Assembly: GCA_005884715.1 (NCBI GenBank)
Contig: VAZZ01000107.1
Coordinates: 1-5,043 of the forward strand
Origin: Alphaproteobacteria bacterium
GTDB taxonomy: Bacteria; Pseudomonadota; Alphaproteobacteria; Rhizobiales; Aestuariivirgaceae
Direction of reading: 5' to 3'
DNA: 5,043 nt
Below the pieces are notes generated by a model. It made no database searches. It saw only the letters and a program-made list of their open reading frames with translations, and had not been told where the DNA came from. Shown here piece after piece: positions 1 to 5,043 of the stretch. Position 1 is the stretch's first letter; each line of letters begins with the position of its first letter. The position numbers and the translations under genes are program-made.

Positions 1-348
1 CAATTGACCTCGGAGATGGACAGGGAGATCGCCCGCATTGCCAAGGCACGCGGCGTCGCGGCGAAGGTCGAGCCTTTGCTCGAGACGATGGCGGCGCCCT
101 GCGCGCCCGGGCTGATTGGTCAACTGGACAATGCTGTGAGGAAATGCGGGATCAAGCCGCTCCATCTGCCGAGCGGTGCCGGCCATGACGGCATGGCCAT
201 GATCGCGCTGGGTCCGATCATGCTCTTCGTGCGCTGCAAGGCCGGTATCAGCCATTCGCCGCTCGAATCGGTGGAAGCGGCCGATGTCACGGTCGCTGCC
301 AGGGTCTTACGCGAATTCATCGACAATTTTGTTCAAGGGAAATCATGA
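1..348 (+). CDS. M20-family amidohydrolase, C-terminal part (allantoate amidohydrolase / N-carbamoyl-L-amino-acid hydrolase type)
   Basis: This is the last 115 codons of a gene whose start lies left of the window; the frame is open from base 1 to the TGA at 346-348. Enzymes of this group are cytosolic two-metal hydrolases of about 400-420 residues that cleave the carbamoyl or ureido group of allantoate, N-carbamoyl amino acids or ureidopropionate, releasing ammonia and CO2. Seen here are the family motif SGAGHDGMAM (residues 58-67 counted from base 1, with His62) and the C-terminal motif VRCKAGISHSPLESV (77-91). His85 in the latter sits where the family has its last metal-binding histidine, and Arg78 lies in the same substrate-side block. 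The N-terminal metal ligands are outside the window, so completeness and substrate cannot be judged. It overlaps the next gene by ATGA, which suggests an operon and coupled translation. Family call is sure; choice between allantoate and carbamoyl-amino-acid substrate is open. Confidence 0.9.
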   Translation, partial: QLTSEMDREIARIAKARGVAAKVEPLLETMAAPCAPGLIGQLDNAVRKCGIKPLHLPSGAGHDGMAMIALGPIMLFVRCKAGISHSPLESVEAADVTVAARVLREFIDNFVQGKS

Positions 349-2669
349 CTCCTCATGCGAACTTGACGGCGCTGGCCGGGCAAGCGCCGGATTTTTCCGC
401 GGATCGAGCCGAGGAAATCGCCCGCGACCTGTTCGGTATTGAAGGTGCGCCTCATGCCCTTTCCGGCGAGCGCGACCGGAATTTCCATATTGCTCCGGCC
501 AAGGGCTCAGGCATCATCCTGAAGATCATCGATCCGAGCGAGGACGCGGACGTCATCGATTTGCAAATCGCCTGCCTGCAGCATATCGCCAGAACCGACC
601 CCACCCTTCCCGTACCGCGCGTGATTTTCACCCGCGACGGCCGCAGCCGGGGGTTCGTGAAGGGTCCGGATGGTGCCAATCATATTGCCTATGCGCTTTC
701 TTTCCTGAACGGCGATCTTCTTGAGGATATATATCCAGGGGAAGATCTGCTGAACGAGGTCGGCAGCGCGACAGCCCGGCTTGGCCATGCGCTCCGCGGC
801 TTCTTCCACAAAGCGGCGGGCCGGCGCATCGCCTGGGATCCGCGCCAGCTGGTCAATCTGCGCCAGCACGTCTCCTTGATCGCCGAGGTGGAAACGCGCG
901 ATCTTGTCGAGCGCGCCTTCGAGCGCTTCATCGCACGACTGCCGCGCCTGTCAGACTTGCGTGCCCAGATCATCCATCATGACTGTCACCCGGGCAATAT
1001 CCTCATCGACGCCAAGGCCGGACGCGTCACCGGGCTTCTCGATTTCGGCGACATGATCCACGGGCCGTTGATCCTCGACCTCGCCGTGCCGGCAGCCGAG
1101 ATCAGAGGCGCTGGAATGTCGGTCCTCGATTCCGCTTGCGCCGTCATCGCCGGCTACCAGGGCGCGGTAGCTCTGGAAGAGGCAGAATATGAAGCGCTCT
1201 ATGATGCGATCATCGCCCGCCACGCGGTGACGCTCGCTATACATGCCTGGCGCTCAAAGAACGATCCCGAGGGAGCGGCGAAGCTCGTTCGATATTGCAG
1301 CGCCAACACGCCGGCTCTTGCGGCCCTCATCAGTGCCGGCCCGCAAAGGACCATTGCCGCCTTTAGAGCAGTCGGACGGACGGAGCGCACCAGCTCGACC
1401 CGCGATCTTCTCGACCGCCGCGCTCATGTATTGGGCAAGCAGCTTGAGCTCACTTATGCAAAGCCGGTTCACGCGATAAAGGGTTCGGGCGTGTTCCTCT
1501 GGGAGCCGGATGGCAGCCGGGTGCTCGACATTTATAATAATGTTCCATCAGTCGGCCACGCCCATCCCGAGGTCGCCGCCGCCATTGCCCGGCAGGCGGC
1601 TCAGATCTGCTCCAACACGCGCTATCTTCATGAGACTGTCATCGCCTATGCCGAACGATTGACCCGCACCATGCCGAAGGAGCTTGAGCGCTGCCTGTTC
1701 GTCAACAGCGGCAGCGAGGCTAATGATACGGCTTGGCGCATCGCCAAGGCAGTCACCGGCAAGACCGGCGCCATCATCATCGCCAATGCCTATCACGGCA
1801 TCACCGATGCGGTTGCGGCGCTCTCGCCCTATTCGGGTCCGCTGGCTCAGCCGAGCCCGCCCCATGTCGAGACCATCGAACCACCCGACATGTATCGCGG
1901 CCAGTTCCGCGACGATCGCGATGCGGCGCGTCTCTATTCGCAAGATGTCGATCGGGCCATTGCCGCTTTGGCAAAGCGCGGTCATGGCGTGGCGGCTTTC
2001 TATGTCGATTCCGCTTTCTGCGCGCATGGCATACTCGATGTGCCGAAGGGCTGGCTGGCGCTCGTTGCGGCGAAGATCCGCAGCGCCGGAGGCCTCATTG
2101 TCGCCGATGAAGTCCAGCCCGGTTTCGGCCGCATGGGCGAGGCTTTCTGGGGATTTGCTCTGCATGGCATCGTTCCCGACCTCGTCACTCTGGGCAAGCC
2201 GATGGCCAATGGCCATCCGGTGGGTGCCGTCGTCACGACGGCCGATATACATGGCGAATTTGCCCGCCGCGTCGATTTCTTCTCGACCTTTGGCGGCAAC
2301 CCGGTCTCAGCCGCGGCGGCGCTTGCCACTCTTGAAGTCATCGAGCGCGAGCGTCTGCAGGAGAATTGCCGCACTACCGGCGCGACGTTCCGCGCCCAAA
2401 TCAAGGCGCTGGCCGAACGCCATCCGATGATCGGCGACGTGCGCGGATCGGGGCTGATGACCGGCGTCGATATCGTCAGTGATCGCGCCTCAAGGGAGCC
2501 CTCCGCATCGGAAGCCCGGCGCATCGCCAACCGCATGCGCGAACTGGGCGTGCTGGTCGGCATCGACGGTCCCCTGGGCAACGTCCTTAAAGTGAGGCCG
2601 CCCATCCCCTTCCAGCCGGAACATGCGGATATAGCCGTTGCGGCGATGGACCAGGCGATGGCCGGATGA
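345..2669 (+). CDS. Fused APH-like kinase and class III PLP enzyme (probable hydroxy-amine kinase / phospholyase)
   Basis: This is a 774-residue two-domain protein. Residues about 20-335 are an APH/choline-kinase-like fold: GERDRNF (41-47), probable ATP-binding Lys60 in IILKI, catalytic motif HHDCHPGN (211-218; Asp213 and Asn218), and metal-binding Asp233 in LLDFGD (231-236). After a linker (about 340-372), residues about 373-774 are a class III aminotransferase fold: NNVPSVGHAHP (398-408), PLP-phosphate loop NSGSEAND (454-461), AYHG (482-485), Asp588 in ADEVQPGFGR, and Schiff-base Lys618 in GKPMANGHP (617-625). From family knowledge, GKPxxNGHP, the NNVxxVGHxHP block and the LKVRPP end resemble ETNPPL/PHYKPL phospholyases, which convert O-phospho-amines to aldehyde, ammonia and phosphate. 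Hydroxylysine kinase resembles the N-terminal half. I infer that phosphorylation and elimination occur in one protein; the substrate (hydroxylysine, ethanolamine or another amino alcohol) is unknown. The start ATG overlaps the upstream stop and follows AAGGGA at 335-340. An ordinary transaminase role remains possible. Confidence 0.9.
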   Translation: MTPHANLTALAGQAPDFSADRAEEIARDLFGIEGAPHALSGERDRNFHIAPAKGSGIILKIIDPSEDADVIDLQIACLQHIARTDPTLPVPRVIFTRDGRSRGFVKGPDGANHIAYALSFLNGDLLEDIYPGEDLLNEVGSATARLGHALRGFFHKAAGRRIAWDPRQLVNLRQHVSLIAEVETRDLVERAFERFIARLPRLSDLRAQIIHHDCHPGNILIDAKAGRVTGLLDFGDMIHGPLILDLAVPAAEIRGAGMSVLDSACAVIAGYQGAVALEEAEYEALYDAIIARHAVTLAIHAWRSKNDPEGAAKLVRYCSANTPALAALISAGPQRTIAAFRAVGRTERTSSTRDLLDRRAHVLGKQLELTYAKPVHAIKGSGVFLWEPDGSRVLDIYNNVPSVGHAHPEVAAAIARQAAQICSNTRYLHETVIAYAERLTRTMPKELERCLFVNSGSEANDTAWRIAKAVTGKTGAIIIANAYHGITDAVAALSPYSGPLAQPSPPHVETIEPPDMYRGQFRDDRDAARLYSQDVDRAIAALAKRGHGVAAFYVDSAFCAHGILDVPKGWLALVAAKIRSAGGLIVADEVQPGFGRMGEAFWGFALHGIVPDLVTLGKPMANGHPVGAVVTTADIHGEFARRVDFFSTFGGNPVSAAAALATLEVIERERLQENCRTTGATFRAQIKALAERHPMIGDVRGSGLMTGVDIVSDRASREPSASEARRIANRMRELGVLVGIDGPLGNVLKVRPPIPFQPEHADIAVAAMDQAMAG

Positions 2670-2738
2670 TCCTTTAGGACTTCTTCCGGTTCAACCACAA
2701 GGATTGAGGGACGTCACTAGCGTCCGCATCCAACTCCT

Positions 2739-3485
2739 TCAGCCGCGTCCGATGAAGGGCATTTCATTGGCCATCACGGTCATGAACAGCACATTCACAT
2801 CGAGCGGCAGCGAGGCCATATGAACGACCGCATCGACGACATGTTTGGCATCCATGGTCGGTTCGGGTTTCGTCGAACCGTCCGCCTGAAGGACGCCGCT
2901 ATTCATCCGCGCCGTCATCTCGGTCGCGGCATTGCCGATATCGATCTGCCCGCACGCGATATTGTATTTGCGCCCATCGAGCGACGTCGAGCGCGTGAGG
3001 CCGGTGATCGCATGTTTGGTGGCGGTATAGGGTGCGGAGAACGGCCGCGGCACATGGGCGGAGATCGAGCCATTATTGATGATGCGGCCGCCCCGAGGCG
3101 TTTGCGACTTCATCAGCCGGAAGGCCTCTTGCGTGCAGTAGAAGGCGCCCGACAGGTTCGTATCGACGACCGCCTTCCATTGCGCCGGGCTCAGATCTTC
3201 CAAGGGTATCGCCGGTGCGCCGATGCCGGCATTGTTAAAGAGGACATCGAGCCGGCCATAGGCCTTCTTCGTCGCCTGGAAGAGGGCCGCGACCGAGGCT
3301 GGATCGGTGATATCGGTCATGACGGCGAGGCAATCGCCGCCGATCTGATCTTTGGTTGCTTGAAGCGCATCCTGCCGGCGCCCGGCAAGGACGACCGCAT
3401 AGCCGGTTTTGGCCAGGCCCTTTGCGACGGCACGGCCTATGCCCGACCCCGCTCCGGTCACCAATGCAACTTTCTCAGCGCTCAA
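2739..3485 (-). CDS. Short-chain dehydrogenase/reductase (classical SDR, NAD(P)-dependent)
   Basis: This is a complete 248-residue cytosolic Rossmann-fold oxidoreductase, the usual length for classical SDRs. Seen are the cofactor-binding TGAGSGIG (10-17), NNAG (84-87), Asn110, catalytic Ser140 in NNGSIS, and the Tyr153-xxx-Lys157 pair in YTATK, so the catalytic set is intact. Arg36 and Arg37 after the second strand favour NADP(H) over NAD(H). After the active site the usual PG motif is replaced by GQIDIGNAATEM (179-190), a subgroup trait. The start is TTG at 3485: a TAA lies in frame at 3500-3498, and GGGAGG at 3496-3491 sits 5 bases before the TTG. The gene converges on the kinase fusion with a 69-base gap and diverges from the FAH-family gene. 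The substrate cannot be read; a role on an alcohol or carbonyl made by neighbouring enzymes is inference. Confidence 0.93.
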   Translation of the reverse strand: MSAEKVALVTGAGSGIGRAVAKGLAKTGYAVVLAGRRQDALQATKDQIGGDCLAVMTDITDPASVAALFQATKKAYGRLDVLFNNAGIGAPAIPLEDLSPAQWKAVVDTNLSGAFYCTQEAFRLMKSQTPRGGRIINNGSISAHVPRPFSAPYTATKHAITGLTRSTSLDGRKYNIACGQIDIGNAATEMTARMNSGVLQADGSTKPEPTMDAKHVVDAVVHMASLPLDVNVLFMTVMANEMPFIGRG

Positions 3486-3490
3486 CTCAA

Positions 3491-3496
3491 CCTCCC
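3491..3496 (-). promoter_or_regulatory. Strong ribosome binding site that fixes the TTG start of the SDR gene
   Basis: On the minus strand the bases read GGGAGG, followed by a 5-base spacer and TTG at 3485-3483. An earlier TTG (3490-3488) runs into a stop after two codons in its own frame, and an in-frame TAA lies at 3500-3498, so no other upstream start fits. Confidence 0.8.
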
Positions 3497-3602
3497 TTTA
3501 TGATGATCGAGATGCAAGCTTATGAAGTTCTCCAACAGACGTCACTTGCTTTCTGCCGATGGATGAACGGGCTTGCATGGAGCGTAGGCAATCGGATTAT
3601 CT

Positions 3603-3606
3603 GGAG
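3603..3606 (+). promoter_or_regulatory. Ribosome binding site supporting a GTG start at 3613 for the FAH-family gene
   Basis: GGAG is followed by a 6-base spacer and GTG. Neither upstream in-frame candidate, ATG 3559 or ATG 3577, has a comparable Shine-Dalgarno sequence. The protein beginning at GTG would open with MKL, as many FAH-family proteins do. Confidence 0.55.
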
Positions 3607-3612
3607 ATTGTC

Positions 3613-4512
3613 GTGAAGCTGCGCCGCCAACATCGGGCCGATCTCCCGGCCGGAAGCATTATCCAGCTCGAAAAGGATGACGCCTGGGTCGATCTGGCTG
3701 AAGGCGGATCACTGGCAGCGAGCCTTGACTGGCTCGTCGCTTCATCACCGGCGGCGGCGGAGGGGCCGCTCCTCTTGCCGTTTGCGCCGCGATCCTTTCG
3801 CGATGTCCTGCTTTATGAGCGCCATTGGGTCCAATCGTCGCGGGGCTATGTCAGGCATTTCATGCCCCAGGCCTTCCGCCTGACTCAAGCCTACGAAAAG
3901 CTGACCGGATCGACCTTCCCGGCCTTTCGTCCGCCGAAATTGCTGGCCCACCAGCCGCTCTATTACTTTGGCAATCATCTCACCATCGTGCCGAGCGGTA
4001 CGGCGATCAAGCCCCCGTCTTACACCAAGGCCCTGGACTATGAACTCGAACTCGGCTGGATCCTGTCCAAGCCCTTGTTCAATGCCACGCCTGAACAGGC
4101 GCTCGATGCGGTGGGGGGCTTTGTCGTCATCAACGACTTCTCTGCCCGCGACGTGCAGCGCGCCGAAATGCAGTCGGGCTTCGGGCCGCAAAAGAGCAAG
4201 CATTTCCTGACCTCGATGTCGGCGACGATGATCACGGCCGATGAAATCCTTCCGCATGTCGATGCGCTCAAAGCGCTGGTCGAGATCAATGGAAAGCGTA
4301 TAGCGAGCCTGACCTCCGCCGGGATGCGTTATTCCATTGCCGAAGTCCTGGCGCATCTGTCGCGCGATGAGCAGCTCCATCCGGGCGAGTTGATCGCAAG
4401 CGGCACCTTTCCCGGCGGATCGGGCATCGAGGCAGGCCGCCTGCTGGAGAGCGGCGATGATCTTCGCCTGATCATCGAAGAGGTGGGCGAGATCACCCAC
4501 CGGATCCTTTAA
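3613..4512 (+). CDS. Fumarylacetoacetate hydrolase (FAH) family protein
   Basis: This is a complete protein of 299 residues from GTG 3613, or 317 from ATG 3559. The family comprises metal-dependent cytosolic enzymes that cleave C-C bonds in diketo acids or act as hydratases or decarboxylases on related acids. Seen in the 299-residue numbering are an N-terminal FRDVLLYERHW block (62-72, like the FRDFYAFEQHV block of relatives), metal-binding Glu144 and Glu146 in LDYELELG (141-148), Asp175 in INDFSARDVQ (173-182), GFGPQKSKHF (189-198) with a likely catalytic lysine (Lys196), and the C-terminal SGTFPGGSG loop (263-271). The metal site therefore looks intact. The usual N-terminal strand domain is present but divergent. 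The following MBL-fold gene starts 5 bases after this stop, so the two are probably co-transcribed. The resemblance to true fumarylacetoacetase is at family level only, and no tyrosine-degradation gene is visible here; substrate unknown. Confidence 0.9.
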   Translation: MKLRRQHRADLPAGSIIQLEKDDAWVDLAEGGSLAASLDWLVASSPAAAEGPLLLPFAPRSFRDVLLYERHWVQSSRGYVRHFMPQAFRLTQAYEKLTGSTFPAFRPPKLLAHQPLYYFGNHLTIVPSGTAIKPPSYTKALDYELELGWILSKPLFNATPEQALDAVGGFVVINDFSARDVQRAEMQSGFGPQKSKHFLTSMSATMITADEILPHVDALKALVEINGKRIASLTSAGMRYSIAEVLAHLSRDEQLHPGELIASGTFPGGSGIEAGRLLESGDDLRLIIEEVGEITHRIL

Positions 4513-4517
4513 ATTCC

Positions 4518-5043
4518 ATGCGCAAAGCAACCTGGCTCAATGGCCCCGACCGCGGCACCACCCGTTTTGGCGAGCCCGCGAAGTATCGCGAAGGCCTTTA
4601 CCGACTGACGGAGCGAACCTTTGCCTGGATGGTGCCGAACGGCGCGTGGGGTGAAGCCAATTTCGGCCTCATCGATTGCAGCGGCAAGAGCGTTGTGATC
4701 GACACGGGATGGGACCTCAAATATACGCGTGAATTTCTCCAAGGCGCATCCGAGCTTCTGACGCGCTCGCCGGTTCACAGCGTGATCAACACCCATTCGG
4801 ACGGCGACCATTGCTGGGGCAACCAGCTTTTCGAAGGCATGCCGATCTTTGCCACCCATGCCTGTATCCGCCAAATGCATCATCTCGAGCCGCGCTCGCT
4901 GCGATTGCTGGCCAAAGCCAGCCGCGTGATGAAGGCGCTGCCCGTAGCGGGAATAGATGTTCTCGGCCACTATGCCGGCGCGATGATCGCCCCCTATGAT
5001 TTCAGCGGCATCCGTCTGACCACGCCCAATCAGGGATTTTCCG
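4518..5043 (+). CDS. MBL-fold metallo-hydrolase, N-terminal part (cut by window end)
   Basis: The frame is open from ATG 4518 to the last base, giving 175 residues with no stop. The N-terminal portion shows the metallo-beta-lactamase fold order: a strand pair ending in NFGLIDC (48-54), then VVIDTGWD (59-66, with Asp62), then the metal motif THSDGDHCWGN (92-102). The motif reads His93-x-Asp95-x-Asp97-His98 rather than the standard HxHxDH, so the second histidine is aspartate. The remaining ligands, a later His, Asp and His, lie partly or wholly beyond the window. Family members are hydrolases with very varied substrates (lactones, thioesters, beta-lactams, phosphodiesters) and the function here is unknown. 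The ATG is 5 bases after the FAH-family stop and lacks a strong ribosome binding site, which fits translational coupling. No signal peptide is seen, so it is probably cytosolic. Confidence 0.88.
   Translation, partial: MRKATWLNGPDRGTTRFGEPAKYREGLYRLTERTFAWMVPNGAWGEANFGLIDCSGKSVVIDTGWDLKYTREFLQGASELLTRSPVHSVINTHSDGDHCWGNQLFEGMPIFATHACIRQMHHLEPRSLRLLAKASRVMKALPVAGIDVLGHYAGAMIAPYDFSGIRLTTPNQGFS

Larger units (their letters stand above)
3486..3612. promoter_or_regulatory. Divergent intergenic region with probable promoters for the SDR and the FAH-family gene
   Basis: This 127-base gap lies between two genes transcribed away from each other, so it should carry both promoters. Its middle is more AT-rich than the coding sequence around it. 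For the SDR, a weak promoter-like pair can be read on the minus strand: GTGACG (3545-3540) and CATAAG (3524-3519) with a 15-base spacer, which is short. No convincing pair was found for the plus-strand gene. An exact 8-base inverted repeat, ATGCAAGC (3512-3519) and GCTTGCAT (3571-3578), with a further CTTGC at 3545-3549, could be operator half-sites. If the FAH-family protein starts at 3559 or 3577 instead of 3613, part of this gap is coding. The presence of promoters is a strong inference; the exact sites are weak. Confidence 0.5.

Noticed and set aside
1548..2252. Long minus-strand open frame (234 codons) opposite the PLP half of the fusion gene
   Set aside because: The plus-strand gene here has intact PLP-enzyme motifs throughout; the antisense translation has no recognisable motif and is explained by GC-rich codon bias.
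1684..2430. Plus-strand open frame (248 codons) in another frame within the fusion gene
   Set aside because: The product is Ser/Arg/Pro-rich and motif-free, typical of a frame shadow in GC-rich DNA.
2709..2725. Small stem-loop (GGACGT / GCGTCC, 5 pairs plus one wobble, 5-base loop) in the convergent gap, considered as a terminator
   Set aside because: The stem is short and no T-run follows on either strand, so it is too weak to call an intrinsic terminator.
2820..3503. Plus-strand open frame (227 codons) opposite the SDR
   Set aside because: The minus strand encodes a complete SDR with all catalytic residues; the plus-strand product is an Arg/Asp-rich shadow.
3573..3600. TTGCAT and GATTAT with a 16-base spacer as a promoter for the FAH-family gene
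   Set aside because: The -35 match is poor, and a transcript starting about 7 bases downstream would leave out the GGAG ribosome binding site at 3603-3606.
3745..4530. Minus-strand open frame (261 codons) opposite the FAH-family gene
   Set aside because: The FAH-family motifs on the plus strand are intact; the antisense product has no motif and is rich in Arg, as expected for a shadow.
4509..4970. Minus-strand open frame (153 codons) opposite the MBL-fold gene
   Set aside because: The plus strand carries the MBL motif and an open frame to the window end; the antisense product shows nothing recognisable.
1..5043. Search for defence systems, CRISPR arrays, phage or transposon genes, tRNAs and riboswitches
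   Set aside because: No array of repeats, transposase, integrase, tRNA-like cloverleaf or long structured leader was seen; all genes belong to metabolic enzyme families.

Overview
The window looks like ordinary chromosome (or large replicon) from a GC-rich alphaproteobacterium, most likely a member of the Rhizobiales/Hyphomicrobiales. I infer this from the third-position G/C bias, the dense packing with coupled starts, and the mix of catabolic enzyme families; no taxonomic marker is present. Five protein genes fill almost all of it. I see no RNA gene, mobile element, CRISPR array or long repeat.

Layout. (1) Positions 1-348, plus strand: the C-terminal end of an M20-type amidohydrolase of the allantoate / N-carbamoyl-amino-acid hydrolase group, cut by the left edge. 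(2) Positions 345-2669, plus strand, overlapping the first gene by ATGA: a 774-residue fusion of an APH/choline-kinase-like kinase and a class III PLP enzyme. The PLP half carries the signatures of the ammonia/phosphate-eliminating phospholyases (ETNPPL and PHYKPL in animals) more than those of true transaminases. (3) Positions 2739-3485, minus strand, convergent with the fusion gene: a classical short-chain dehydrogenase/reductase with a TTG start behind a strong ribosome binding site. (4) Positions 3613-4512, plus strand, divergent from the dehydrogenase: a fumarylacetoacetate hydrolase (FAH) family protein. (5) Positions 4518-5043, plus strand, 5 bases after gene 4: the N-terminal part of an MBL-fold hydrolase with an altered metal motif, cut by the right edge.

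How the genes may work together (inference). Genes 1 and 2 form one transcription unit. Gene 1 could release a free amine or amino acid from a carbamoyl (ureido) precursor. Gene 2 could phosphorylate a hydroxyl on such an amine and then eliminate phosphate and ammonia to leave a carbonyl compound. The dehydrogenase could oxidise or reduce a carbonyl or alcohol. Genes 4 and 5 form a second unit of two hydrolases with unknown substrates. A 127-base divergent gap (3486-3612) separates this unit from the dehydrogenase and should hold the promoters for both. The most interesting element is the kinase-phospholyase fusion and its coupling to an amidohydrolase. Such fusions have been noted in bacteria, but the substrate of this one cannot be read from the sequence.
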